Assembly (NCBI GenBank): GCA_021014325.1
Contig: CM037472.1
Span: 37,844,234-37,908,233 of the forward strand
Direction: 5' to 3'
Length of the DNA stretch: 64,000 nucleotides
DNA from: Plazaster borealis
Lineage: Eukaryota > Echinodermata > Asteroidea > Forcipulatida > Labidiasteridae
The position numbers and the translations under genes were made by a program. The notes under the pieces were generated by a model. It was not told where the DNA came from and did no database searches. It was given only the letters and a program-made list of their open reading frames with translations. Each line of letters begins with the position of its first letter. Positions within the stretch are counted from its first letter, which is position 1. This document shows positions 9,633 through 21,034 of the stretch, piece after piece.

Positions 9633-10858
9633 GACATAATTTAGACACTTTTAACGGGGCGTGACGCGCAAGACTTTCACAGTTCTGCAACTTCTGTGTG
9701 CCACCAAGAGTTTTCCTGAGTGTGGTTATTTTCAAAGAAGGCAGGAGACATGCAGGAGTTTGCGATGCACACGTTTATTTGAGTTTGTGTTCAGAAAAGC
9801 TTTTCATAGCCGAGCATAAAAAAATCATTACCCATTCAGCCAAAAAGAACACATCCAGCAATATCAGCTTCATCTTTCAGAGTAGAGCCAGGGTTGCGTT
9901 CTACTCACGTGACCGTTTGTGCAACCGTTTATAAAATGCGCGTCACGCTAACAGTTTGGACTAGAACGCCCTGTATCAAAAGCTGTGCGCACATTCGCTT
10001 CAGTTTGTCGGACCAATCATTTTGCAGTATCCATAATGATTATTGCATGTGTTAGGCAATGTTTTGTCGTCTGCTCTTTAAAATAAAAATATTCTCCATG
10101 ACTTCTAACGTTCAACACATTTGTAAACGAGTACAATTAAATATATCAAATAAGGACACATCACTACAAATAATTTGACTTGTTTGAGGTTAGATCAGAT
10201 TAGTCTAATTTTCATGGACTTGTCGCTGCTTTTGTCCATTTTTTTTTAAAAGTTGGCGAACATACGCTTATACCTCCTCTAGACTGTTTGCTGAATTTCA
10301 CAAACGTTACCAACGCCTTTTGTGATCAAGGCGTTCCGGTTTGAAAAGTTGGCAAACATTTTGCGTTGTCTATTTTTGGATTGTGTAATCACGAAGTGTA
10401 TTTTATGAAGACATTGACATTTTCCCAGTAATACACAATGAAAAGTGCTTCTCTGGGAAAAGTGCTCGGTTGTGAAACGCCCAAAATAATTGTTGTTGTT
10501 GTAATGTTAATTTTGAGCTGAAAAGCTTCACAAGTGGCGAACCACAATTCTTTATCTCAGTCGAGCACAGCTTATCTCCAAGACTTTGTAAATAGTTTAT
10601 TTGTGTGTGTTTTGTAGATTGTTTATAACAGATCAACGTTTATGTTAACTTATAGCACCTAAAATCAGGCATATCCTGTATTTCAAGTTATCCATCATAC
10701 GCACAATGTTCCAATTCAGGCCGAGGGGAAAGTTAGCACATAGTGACAAAAAGCAAATATTGTAAATAACATGAGAAAGGATGTCTCTATGTGAATACTT
10801 TGCCCTTTCCTGAATCTGCCCTTGTGTTACAGGGGCAAGTACAGTTTAGTTTGATATT
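9633..10858. other. Intergenic, no gene recognised
   Basis: AT-rich DNA with short open frames of no recognisable kind. A 'gcgtgacgcgc' motif near 9660 and its inverse near 9937 may mark a degenerate foldback. Nothing else is supportable. Confidence 0.4.
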
Positions 10859-10987
10859 CAGAGTGGTTCAAAAAAAAGTGTACCCACTATTGACAGCCAT
10901 TTTTCACCTACTTCCGTATAAGGTTTTACAATTATTTTTGTATTTTATGAAAGTGGTGACTGTTGAGCATTAGTGGTGAAAAAAAAT

Positions 10988-11519
10988 CTAAGAAATCAGT
11001 TATTTTGTTTTTCAAAATATGGTGGCTTAAAGGCGCTGAACACGTTTGGTAATTGTCAAAGACCAGTGTTCTCACTTGGTGTATCCCAACATATGCATAA
11101 AATAACAAGCCTGTGAAAATTTGGGCTTCAAACGGTCATCGAAGTTGCAAGAAAATGATGAAAGAAAAAACACCCTTGTTGTACAAATTTGTGTGCTTTC
11201 AGATAGGAATAAAAGGCTTCTGCAAGAAGTCTTTTATTATTTTAGTGATAAATTACCTTCGTTTCTCACAAAGTTTTATACTATCAACAGCTCTCCGTTG
11301 CTTGTTACCAAGTCAGTTTTTATGCTAATATATATTTTTAGTAATTACCAAACGTGTACAGTGTCTTAAAAAATATGTGCAAAATTGATTTGTCCACGGA
11401 GGTTTTCTTATCTCCGCCTGACTAAGAAATCAGTTATTTTGTTTTTCAAAATATGGTGGCTTAAAGATATGTGCAAAATTGATTTGTCCACCGAGGTTTT
11501 CTTATCTCCGCTTGACTAA
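10988..11519 (+). repeat. Tandem 97-bp duplication, one unit split by a MITE
   Basis: Unit 1 (10988-11030 plus 11370-11421) and unit 2 (11422-11519) both read 'ctaagaaatcagttattttg' to 'atatggtggcTTAA', then 'atatgtgcaaaattgatttg' and 'ggttttcttatctccgc'. In unit 1 a family A MITE sits at the TTAA. In unit 2 the TTAA (11461-11464) is intact, giving an empty site beside a filled one. Confidence 0.9.
11027..11369 (+). mobile_element. TTAA MITE, family A, copy 3
   Basis: Flanked by TTAA at 11027-11030 and 11366-11369. The central hairpin 'aaggcttctgcaagaagtct' is slightly asymmetric. Inserted in one unit of a tandem duplication (see 10988-11519). Confidence 0.92.
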
Positions 11520-11753
11520 TACTTCTGAATACACATCAATGATAGCATCTTCTCTTTTGTAATCTTTTAAATAATAAATAAGCACTAGGTAAGAGTATTT
11601 TTACGCCTGAAGTTCCTAATTTCAACTTCATTCAGTGTCTGCCTTCTACATGGATTTGAAAGTCCACGATCAATTACTGTTGACCAGGTTAGTTTCAAAG
11701 TGGATGGAGTTGAAAGAGCATTTGTGGACAAATCAGTTTTGCACATGATACCT

Positions 11754-12096
11754 TTAAAGGCCCTGTACATTATTGGTAAGATCGAAAAACACAAATGTTC
11801 ACAGATTCACACATAACTTACATGATTTAAAGTAAGTAATGGTTGAAAGGGTTCCTTAAAATATTTCTGCCTAAAATGCTATCGTTTCTGAGAAATGAGT
11901 AAGACAATAGTTTTTATCACGCGCGATATTTCGAAAAAACAGAAAACACATAAGGTCTCATTTCACTATTTTCTCGTAACCTCGATGACCAATTGAGCTC
12001 AAACTTGCACAGGTTTGTTTGTTCATGCATATGTTGAATCACATAAAATGTGGACACTGATTTTGAGCTGTTACCAAAAGTGTACAATACCTTTAA
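11754..12096 (-). mobile_element. TTAA MITE, family B, copy
   Basis: Starts TTAAAGGCCCTGTACATTAT and ends GTGTACAATACCTTTAA. It has 'tttttatcacgcgcgatatt' and 'tcgatgaccaattgagctca' inside. The inverse copy is at 50686-51039. It shares the 'gaccaattgagc' module with family A. Confidence 0.85.
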
Positions 12097-12394
12097 ACTA
12101 CATATTTTGAACAAAAATTATCAAATTTCTTAGATTTGTTCACCACCAATGCTTAACAGTCACCACTTTCATATAATCCAAAATTATTTGTAAAAACTTA
12201 TAAGTAGGTAAATATGGCTATCAAATATGGGCACATTTTATTTTAACCACCCTGTAGAAAATACAAAATAAGCCATTATGAAACATTTGTACAAATTTTT
12301 CTTTGTTCTATATATTAAAAAGCTGTGTTAAAATACATTTTGTCGGTGTGTAAGATTTGTTGTGTGTAGTGTGTTTAGTAAATAGTAACTCTTG

Positions 12395-12730
12395 GCCAAG
12401 AGCGGTTCATAGCATCAAAGTTAAGTTCTGGTGGTTAAGTCATTGGGGTGTGGGTTCGAATCCCGGTCATGACACTTGTATCTTTTAGTAAGATACTTTA
12501 CTATAATTGCTTCTCTTCACCCAGGGGTGTAAATGGGTACCTGCGAGGGTAGAGGTTGATATTGTGTCTGAAAAGCCTTCGGAGCGCCACGGCAGCTTGG
12601 TGCTGTATACTCCCCAGGGAGCTGAGAAAGATTAAAGGAATGTTATTGGCCCAATGACCAGGGCACTAATGTAAAGCGCATTGATATGTTATTGTAAAAT
12701 GCGCTATATAAGAACTTGTTATTATTATTT
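12395..12730 (+). mobile_element. tRNA-derived SINE, family S2
   Basis: The head contains B-box-like 'gggttcgaatcccgg', then 'gacacttgtatcttttag' (related to S1) and a distinct body with 'aatgggtacctgcgagggt'. The tail 'gcgctatataagaacttg' plus TTATTATT is of the kind shared with LINE 3' ends. Confidence 0.8.
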
Positions 12731-12739
12731 ATCGGGTTC

Positions 12740-12860
12740 AGTGGTTTCTTGCCAGCCTTTCACCTCTATGGACCCCGGTTCGAATCCTGGACCAGATCCT
12801 TGCATGTGGGTTGAGTTTTCAGTACCTGCCAGATTGCAAGGCTTTTCCTGTATTTGGGGT
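12740..12860 (+). mobile_element. SINE family S5 fragment
   Basis: It has 'ccccggttcgaatcctgg' followed by 'tgggttgagttttcagtacc' and 'ggggttttcccctttgcatc'. The inverse arrangement is at 45190-45432. It lies directly after the S2 element. Confidence 0.7.
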
Positions 12861-13009
12861 TTTCCCCTTTGCATCTAAAACTAACATTTCTTCATCATCT
12901 TCTGTGGGTGAAGTATGGGTAAAACACAAATAATATTCTTTCTGCAAATTAACATCTGTTAAAATCATTGCGGTACCCTTTCTAAAATATCAGATTTGAA
13001 CTACCTCAA

Positions 13010-13195
13010 GAGGGTGGTCTAGTGGTAAGACATCTGCTCTAGAATGGCAAAGGTTGTGGGTTTGAATCCCACCCGAGTAATATGCCTGTAGAATTATTTT
13101 TCACAGGACTAGGTTGGGGGGGAGGGGGGAAGTACTGAGTATACAGTGCTTACACACATCAGTGTATGGGTAAAACACAAATAATATTCTTTATC
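13010..13195 (+). mobile_element. tRNA-derived SINE, family S3
   Basis: The head has A-box-like 'tggtctagtggtaagacatc' and B-box-like 'gggtttgaatcccaccc'. The body includes 'tatacagtgcttacacacat'. A fragment of the same body is at 44795-44895. The head looks like a derived Gly/Glu-type tRNA, but its ends do not pair as a tRNA. Confidence 0.75.
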
Positions 13196-13462
13196 TGTTA
13201 AAATTCATCATCTTCCCTTCACAGGTATCTTCAGGCCTACGGGTCACAGTGCTACGTGCTTTTGAGGGTCCCTTGTTTTTGTTACCAGAAAGGTATAATA
13301 ATGACAATTTAAATTGTTGGGCGAACCCTGTGTTCTGTTTCACCTGACTGACAAGTGCTTATACAATACTACTTCACATGAGATTCTTCAGTGGTGGGTA
13401 GAAGTTGTCAACAGAGGGTACACTTTTGGTATGCTGAACAAATGTACAAATGTTCCGAGTTG

Positions 13463-13804
13463 TATATATTAACATAAAAACTGACTTGGTAACAAGCAAC
13501 GGAGAGCTGTTGATAGTATAAAACATTGTGAGAAACGACTCCCTCTGAAGTAACATAGTTTTTGAGAAAGAGGTAAATTCTCACTAAAATAATAAAAGAC
13601 TTCTTGCAAGAAGCCTTTTATTCCTATCTGATAAAGCACACAAATTTGTACAACAAGGGTGTTTTTTCTTTTATCATTTTCTTGCAACTTCGATGACCAA
13701 TTGAGCCCAAATTTTCACAGGCTTGTTATTTTATGCATATGTTGGGATACACCAAATGAGAACACTGGTCTTTGACAATTACCAAACGTGTTCAGTGCCT
13801 TTAA
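13463..13804 (-). mobile_element. TTAA MITE, family A, copy 4, one end missing
   Basis: Matches family A from 'tatattaacataaaaactga' to CAGTGCCTTTAA. The other terminus (AGGTATCG...GGTAATGACTC) is absent. The centre is 'gacttcttgcaagaagcct'. Confidence 0.88.
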
Positions 13805-13906
13805 AGAGATACTTATATCAACTCTGATTTAGGCGTTGATGCATGTTTATTCGTGACTTACAGGCTTTTGTACTTTCTATCAACATGTACAATGAAGTTC
13901 TGGGCC

Positions 13907-14102
13907 CAATTTCATAGAGCTGCTTAAGCAGAAAATAATGCTAAACAATTTTTTCTGCTTAGCAGAAAGGAGCAGGATACCACTCACAAACTGTACATGA
14001 GGCATAGTAGTTTGGCTGGTACCGGTAACCTTATTCTGGTACGCATAATTGTGTTGTACTTAGCTACATTTTGTGCTTAAGCAGCTCTATGAAATTGGGC
14101 CC
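13907..14102. mobile_element. MITE, family G, complete
   Basis: Inverted termini 'gggcccaatttcatagagct' and 'agctctatgaaattgggccc' enclose about 195 bp, with the internal inverted motif 'gcttaagcagaaaat'. Other copies: 17170-17366, 32322-32494, 32505-32692, 51318-51690 and partial 6364-6515. Confidence 0.9.
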
Positions 14103-14762
14103 TAATGTTTTTGGCTCTAAATTCACAAGACACAAATATATTCAGTGTATTCTACTTTAGAAGTTACGAAGCAAAATAGGTAACCTTTCCTTAAAACTAT
14201 GAACCAGGAAATGACTTGACTTTTGACACCAGAAACCCCCCCACATATAAACAAGCATCGAGCCTTCCCTTATAAAGCTTGCACACTATCATTAGCCATC
14301 GCAGTGACTTTATACAGATACATGTACAATGTTCAAGTGTAAACCATGTTACCTGTAACAATACATGTTTACAAAAGAGCCACCGGGTCTGGACTTCCTG
14401 TTGATAATTGTTACCCTGCTCAATGCAGGCATGCTACTTTTAAGTTTATTTCCTCTTTTTATCCTTAATTTCATCGCCATAGAAAACTGAAATGCGCTAC
14501 TAAGTTTTGTATGCCGAGCAGTTTCCTATTTTTTATTTGTATTATTATTATTTTTTTTTTTTTGGGGGGGGGCAATATCAAAGTTGCATGTGGGCCTATG
14601 ACAATGGAGGAAAACATAAAATGTTGCATTTCATGGAAACTTATTGCACAGTACGTTTTTTATTATCTTTGGATGTCAAGAAAGGGCGCATATTATTGTT
14701 ACTTTTTCTTGGTTTTATGTAGTAATTACGATCCAAAATGAAAAATTTCTCATAATTTCTCG

Positions 14763-15203
14763 TGGCATGTCGTGGCCGAGCGGATAAGAACACCGAACTC
14801 AAGCTCTGGTGTTTCTGATCAGCAGAGTGTGGGTTCGAATCCCAGCCGTGACACTTGTGTCCTTAAGCAAGACACTTAACCACATGCTTCGTCCTTCGGA
14901 TGGGACGTAAAGTATTCTAGCCGTTGGTCCCGTGTGTTGTGTAATGCACGTAAAAGAACCCAGTGCACTTATCGTAAAGAGAAGGGGTTCGCCCCGGTGT
15001 TCCTGGTTTGATCAGCAGCATATTGCACCACAGCACCCTGTAAACCATTACATGGTGCTATGTAAAGGAGTAGGTCTCATACTTCAGAAACGTAGCTCAG
15101 CAATACCTTGCAGGAAAATACTGAATGTTGAAGCGCCTTGAGCGTCACTGAGTGACGGATATGTGCGCTTTATAAGAAGCCACTATTATTATTATTATAA
15201 TTA
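14763..15203 (+). mobile_element. tRNA-derived SINE, family S1, full length
   Basis: About 440 bp. The head has 'gtggccgagcggataagaac' (A box) and 'gtgggttcgaatcccagcc' (B box). The body has 'cttaagcaagacacttaacc', 'ccttcggatgggacgtaaa' and 'taaaccattacatggtgcta'. The tail is 'gcgctttataagaagcc' and then (ATT)n. A polymerase III promoter is implied by the boxes. It is the best template in the window for the family. Confidence 0.9.
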
Positions 15204-15286
15204 ATAATGACCAGTGTAGTATCTTGCCTGCCAGGAAATGCCTTTGAAGGAATGTACAAGGTCACTCTTTGTAAACAAGGTCACCT

Positions 15287-15457
15287 TGGCCCAATTGCAT
15301 GGCTTTGCTTACCCGTAAGCAAAGAATCGGCGCTAACAGAAGCAGGGAATTCGCTTACACAGCTAGCGCAGAAATTTGGCCTTTGCCCTGTAGAGTAAGC
15401 TAAGAATGGTGATCGCAAGCGCAGAATTCACCGGTAAGCAGAGCCATGAAATTGGGC
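15287..15457. mobile_element. Foldback MITE, family H
   Basis: Inverted termini 'ggcccaattgcatggctttg' and 'cagagccatgaaattgggca' flank a body with 'cttacccgtaagc'. It is related in its tips to family G but has a different interior. Confidence 0.75.
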
Positions 15458-15459
15458 AC

Positions 15460-18030
15460 TGGTCTTGATACATCAAATCACCATGTCCAAAGCCCATTAG
15501 GGAACCTAGCCTATCAACATGCTTATATGCTACAGGAAATAAATAAACTGACAAGGATAAATTGTATCAAATGACCACGTGCAACCACAACTATTTTATT
15601 TTGTTTCCACAAGGAAAAAGGAGAAAATAAATTCTGACGTTTATACTTATAATTGAATGTTTTTAATAGTGTAAAAAAAAATATTACATTAATCACTGTA
15701 CATGACACTATAATAATAGTAATAATGGCGTAAATAATTCAAATATGCAACTAATATCAGCTGTTATAATAAGGAAATCTTCCATAAAACATTTTGCATC
15801 AGCTTTGCCAACTTCATGTTAAAGCTAAGGTTCTAATTGTAAAGATATATACATAATGGATGATAACACTACAGAAACAAATATATATATTGCTTCGTTA
15901 GAAAACAACACAATGTTCTGGGTTTTAGCCAGCACCTACGCTCAGAAGAAAAAAACATGTCACATTTACGGGAGTCAAAAGTCTTACTGTTCCCAAACCT
16001 TAATTTGATTTATTAATTTGAATAGCTTTAATATTCCTACTGTTCCTCATACACACTGCTCTCTCATTTTGTATTTTCAAAAGTATTAAGGAAGTATCTT
16101 TCACTTCCTTTCTAAATAAGCTTATTTCACAGTATAATTGACTGAGGAATGGTTAAAGAGAAATTAAATAACTGAATTTATGACGCAATGTGATTAACTT
16201 CACTTTCTCGTCACACTGTGAGTCCTCTGGACGGTTTCACAAGAATTTTAATCAACTATTTTGTTAAAATATATCACTTCAAGTGACATTCCTCCCTTTC
16301 GCTATAAAAAAAACTGAACCAAGAACGAAAAAATTGCCGGTGAAAGAAGCGAGAGCGTGTGAACTTTTAAAACTTAACAGCAGCGACTACTGCCTGGAGC
16401 AAAGTACAGAGTGTCTTTGTTCTGAGAACACAAGTGATTGTTAATGACAGAGGTTTTGGCCCAATACGTCAACAGAATGTTGGCAGAACCATCAGAACAA
16501 AGTATTGCAATTGAATATATATTTTCCTTTTCTTTTAATATAATAATAAGGCAAGTAAATAAAATTCTTAACATAAATTCATGATGACCGCTGTCGTCAC
16601 ACACTTATAATAATCTCTTAGCAATTTTGCTTGATAAAATAATGCATTTTTTTTAAATTTGTTCATAAGATAACTGTCTAAAGCTACAACTCTTTATATA
16701 AGCATGTTATTTACAGTACATAGTTTAGACCATTCTCATGCAACGGCCATCTTGATTCTTATATATACAAGTCTGACAGGCTCAAAATGAGGCTATTCCA
16801 ATATAGTCTGGTAACTGGTAACTGGTAACCTTCATCACGAATGTTACAATGTATTGTAAGGGGTACATGACCAAGATGGCCGCAGCACTCAAATGGTGAT
16901 AATACCAAAAAATTTGATGGAAAAGTTTCAAGAAATTCTTGCAGCTGTATTCAATAAATCCAAATCATCTGCTGCTGCTGTAATCAAAGCGCGTTTAACT
17001 TTCTCTTGGAGGAAAGAACACGAAGCAGCTGTTTAGAGTTGTCATTCCAAAATAAGGGGAATACTTTACACAATGAAGGCAATATGAAGGCATTCTCACC
17101 CTTAACATTCTCAACAATATTCTATCAAGTTGACACAATCAGCTCAAAGTAACTTATACATCTCATCTGGACCCAATTACACAAGGCTTGCAATCACAAC
17201 AATTTGCTAAGCACAGACAAATCTTGCTTAGCAGAAACAGGTTACCAGCTAAAATTCCATAAAGTTTACATTGTTGTCACTGGTGCCCCGTTCATTTTTT
17301 TTGTATAATTTGTTTTTTTTTGCTATGCAGTATTTTCTGCTTAAAAGCTTTGTGGAATTGGGCCCCGTTTATCATTGAGTAATGAATACTACATGTAAGA
17401 CATTAAATTTAATGTGACATGTTTTAACTACATTCAAGTTCAAAGGTCAACAGCTAACACATAATAACATTGCTATCATCTCAACACTTATACCAATCTA
17501 CTCTCAATGTCGAACTTTCCCTTCAAGAGAAGATACAACATAAATCTACAAGAACTGGTCTCAGATATTCTGAACCAAACTACTGTCGGAAAAGTCTATC
17601 ATTTTCAAAAATGTGGCTGGCTCCAACGCATATAGCTTAAAATGTTGAAAAGCCATCGTCCAGGTAATTTTTCAAACACGTTAATGTGAGAATCAAAAGT
17701 GATAGACCTTTCTAGATAAAATAATAATTTGATCTCTAAAGGAAACTTAAAAAGATAACGATAAGCTTATGTGTTGTATCTTCTCCTTTTGCTAAATTAA
17801 CTGAACAAAGCAGAAGATGTAGCTAGGCTGATCTTCCTTAGTGCAATGAAAAACCATGGTACGATGAAGCTTTGTAGTCCAGAGTAGGCAGCTCAGGGAC
17901 TGCATCCGAATGTAAACCAGAAGGCAGAAATGACAATGTAATTATATATTTTAGAATCCAACAAGCGTCCTCCAGCTATCACCAGAGCTGCAAAAATAAC
18001 TTTTGTTCACCATAGAATGTAACTCGCTGA
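15460..18030. other. Intergenic AT-rich DNA, no gene recognised
   Basis: No coding signal or known RNA gene is seen. The only element I recognise is a diverged family G copy at 17170-17366, with tips 'ggacccaattacacaaggct' and 'aagctttgtggaattgggcc'. Confidence 0.5.
17170..17366. mobile_element. MITE, family G, diverged copy
   Basis: Tips are as given for family G, with 'cttagcagaaacaggttacc' and 'cagtattttctgctta' inside. It is older than the 13907 copy judging by substitutions. Confidence 0.75.
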
Positions 18031-18034
18031 CAGA

Positions 18035-18362
18035 CTTCCCCAATATAATAATAATAATTTGGGAAGCTAATCATCCTTACACGCAGCTGAGGAGCTGCAT
18101 TGGGAAGGACGCGGCTACAATGTGATTGAGCAACAGGCATGTAGAGGTGCCTTAGGCAGCCAGCCAAATTGACCCATATATGACCATAGAATACAGGCAG
18201 AGATCGAAAGTGTTTGATCTTTCCGGAGGGAGGAAAACTGCAAGGCCCGGAGAAAAAACCCTTGTGGCAAAGGAGACAACAAAGGCACAACTCTACTCAC
18301 TGGCCTTAGCCGGGAATCGAACCAGGGCCACAGTGGTGAGAGGCCAGCACTTTACTTACTAG
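18035..18362 (-). mobile_element. tRNA-derived SINE, family S6
   Basis: On the minus strand it starts with a tRNA-like head including B-box-like 'ctggttcgattcccggc', continues through 'ccacaagggttttttctccg', and ends with ATT repeats near 18045. An open frame of about 100 codons in this stretch is a chance frame of the SINE. Confidence 0.75.
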
Positions 18363-19256
18363 ACACCCTTTGATGTACCTTTGTACCAAGAGCAATGCTG
18401 CCTGCTCTGCAGGCCAATCTTTGCCTTGAGATAAATGTACACTTTACAAACCCAGAGCATCTGCCAATCATGTTAAGGTCTAATCCTATGGAAGGTTTGG
18501 TGTATGTTAGAGGTTCAGATCGCGTGAAACACATGCATATCATGATCATTATTGCCCCTTAAAACTGCAGTTGATGACATCTTGATCTGCTAAAATTTTG
18601 CTACGTTTAATTCATTTTAGCTAAAAGGAAACTTTTCTGTGAAATATTTCAGCTCACAATCATGCTTTTTTTCAAGAATGACAAAAAAACAAAACATAGG
18701 AAATTAACTTATAAGATTGACTGCAAATTTAAATTTTATGTTCTTTGTTTTTTTTTACGATACCCACAAGGAATACGATTTGTCATGAAAACATCAAGGA
18801 GCTACGACAGAATTTCACAGAACGTTGAACTATTCAATCCCTATTATGTGTTTTCATTCGTACCATGGCTTTTAAAGGACACAAGTTAATATTTCTTTAA
18901 GGGTAAGAATTGTTATGTACATGTACATTAATTTGTACAAGTTGAAATTTTCCATAAGCTTAACGTATTTACAATGGTACAGTGTGTGGGTCTCATACTG
19001 CATTCCAATTACACTGTTATCCCAACGTTTGTGATTTCGGACGCATGGCGCACGGTTCATCGCATCAGCATTCTGTTTCAATCTCACACATACGTTGGAA
19101 TTGAAAGGCTAGGTGGCAGAAGACTAACTCAGTCAAATCTCTTACTCTCGAAAAAAAACAATGGAAATGGAAATGATATGTAGTGTTTCCTCTGACACCT
19201 ACCATCTCAAAGGCCCTTTGGCTCTCAGTATAATTTAAAACATGCACTTTCGGTGC

Positions 19257-19345
19257 TGGACTCCAAACAGGCGGACGGTATCTAAGCCGGAGCCAAAGCC
19301 AGAGCCAAAGCCAAAGCCTAAGCCTAAGCCATGGTATTGAAAAGA
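19257..19345 (+). repeat. AGCCAA-type hexamer repeat
   Basis: Degenerate tandem hexamers (agccgg, agccaa, agccag, agccta) run from about 19285 to 19331. It resembles the terminus of the family K elements (agccggagcc...) at 20440-20592 and 46582-46722. Confidence 0.65.
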
Positions 19346-19487
19346 GCCATAGTCTACTTGTGTAACACGTTCCAAGATTGAGGGTCTTTGGCTACGGCTA
19401 GGAAGGTTTCAGAAGTCGTCCAGCCATAGCTGTAGCCAAAACTGTTCTTTCAGACACGCCTTACTCTTCAGCTTGCTGAATTTTGCA

Positions 19488-19844
19488 CTTGATTTTTGGT
19501 AATTACTCCAAAATTTTATAACCATACAAACTTTCTTGGTAAGAAGCACTGCAACAGTTGACAATGTATAACATTTTGAGAAACGCTTCCCTTCTAAAAA
19601 ATGTGGTTTAAGAGAAAGGGATTTAACAAAAAATTCAATATGAGAAACGTTTCTCAGATTGTGCATTCGTTACGGATTATTCTTCCTGCATGGACATAAC
19701 GTCTCCAGATTTTCGGCGATATCTCAAAAAACGCCACCACCATTTGAATTGAAATTTTGACAGGTTAGTTTTATAGTATATACATTTATATAGGATTGAA
19801 CCAATTGAACAGTTCCAAACACGAACAGTATACTTTGCCTTTAA
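19488..19844 (-). mobile_element. TTAA MITE, family C, diverged copy
   Basis: It contains 'tttttggtaattactcc', 'gagaaacgtttctcag', 'ttattcttcctgcatggaca' and 'gatatctcaaaaaacgccac', and ends GCCTTTAA with TTAA at 19841-19844. The left end is degraded. Confidence 0.75.
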
Positions 19845-20439
19845 GCACAGATGAGAATTAATGCACAGTATGTAACTTATTGGTTATCAACTTCTTGAAT
19901 GTGTGCATTGCGATAGTTCATCTGGTGCAAACGTAGATCAATTAATCATTTGCCCCAACCGCTGGAAGATAGTGAATGGCACTGGTAATGCCGTAGTTTT
20001 TCAGTCTCGGAGTTACCAAAACTTTATATCTTCAAAGTATATTTTCAAACAGAGCACTTTCATTTCATTAGGAAGTTCATTCTTCCATTTTGTCTCGACA
20101 CAGATTTCAAGAAATTAAAAACAAAACAAACCAAAAAAACCCACCCTACTTTTTGTTTCATTACATACTTTGTTTAGAAAACTATACAGTGGATTCATCT
20201 CAAAGACCTTTAAAAGAAAAAGCAACGTTCTGACTTTTCACTTTGATATTGACACAACCAAACTAAGGAAGATAGTAAATGGTCGGGCTCCCGTGATCAT
20301 TACATAGTGACAATGATAGTGAGCAGGAAATCAGACAAAGATGGCTACTAGATGATGCTCCTACCTAGGGTTTCATCGAATTTGATTGCACGGTCCTGAA
20401 GGGTAAACAAAACCAAATCTTTAGCCACTTGTACTTGGA

Positions 20440-20592
20440 GGCTGTGGCCATTTTCAAAACCACGGCCTAGGCTACGACACCTTTCCAATGTTTGAAGTAC
20501 TGTACAGCAAGTGTACATTGTCCAAATTATTGACCTAGCCAAAGCCAGAGCCCTAGCCGGAGACTAAGCTGAAGCCATGGTTTCGAAAAGGC
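20440..20592. mobile_element. MITE, family K
   Basis: Inverted tips 'ccattttcaaaaccacggcc' and 'gccatggtttcgaaaagg' with AGCC-rich subterminal DNA. The same organisation is at 46582-46722. Confidence 0.65.
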
Positions 20593-20659
20593 GTCATGAT
20601 TAAGGACTGTTCAGTATATGCCATCATTCATTCCATTTAAATATAACTGTGAATGTGTC

Positions 20660-21034
20660 TTAAAGGCAATGAACACGTTTGGTAATTGTCAAAAACCAGT
20701 GTTCTCACTTGGTGTATCTCAACATATGCATAAAATAACAAGCCTGTGAAAAAAAATTTGGGGCTCAATTGGTCATCGACGTTGCAAGAAAATGATGAAA
20801 GAAAAAACACCCTTGTTGTACAAATTTGTGTTTTCAGATAGGAATAAAAACTTCTTGCAAGAAGTTTTTATTATTTTAGTGAGAAATTACCTCTTTCTCA
20901 AAAACTATGTTACTTCAGAGGGAGTCGTTTTCACAATGTTTTATACTATCAACAGCTGTCCGTTGCTTGTTACCAAGTTATTTTTATTCTAATATTTGTT
21001 TTGAGTAATTACCAAACGTGTACGATACCTTTAA
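20660..21034 (+). mobile_element. TTAA MITE, family A, copy 5
   Basis: Flanked by TTAA (20660-20663 and 21031-21034). The centre is 'acttcttgcaagaagt'. It ends GTGTACGATACCTTTAA. Confidence 0.92.

Larger units (their letters stand above)
10859..12254. mobile_element. Long-inverted-repeat element containing nested MITEs
   Basis: The left arm (about 10859-11030) and the right arm (about 12105-12254) are inverted copies of each other. Shared pieces are 'cagagtggttcaaaa'/'cagggtggttaaaat' at the tips, 'tatgaaagtggtgactgtt', and 'aatctaagaaat' further in. Between them lie a duplicated 97-bp unit, a family A MITE (11027-11369) and a family B MITE (11754-12096). Without those insertions the element is about 0.6 kb. 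No transposase is seen. Confidence 0.65.

Noticed and set aside
17979..18290. A 103-codon minus-strand frame
   Set aside because: It coincides with a tRNA-derived SINE, including its ATT tail.
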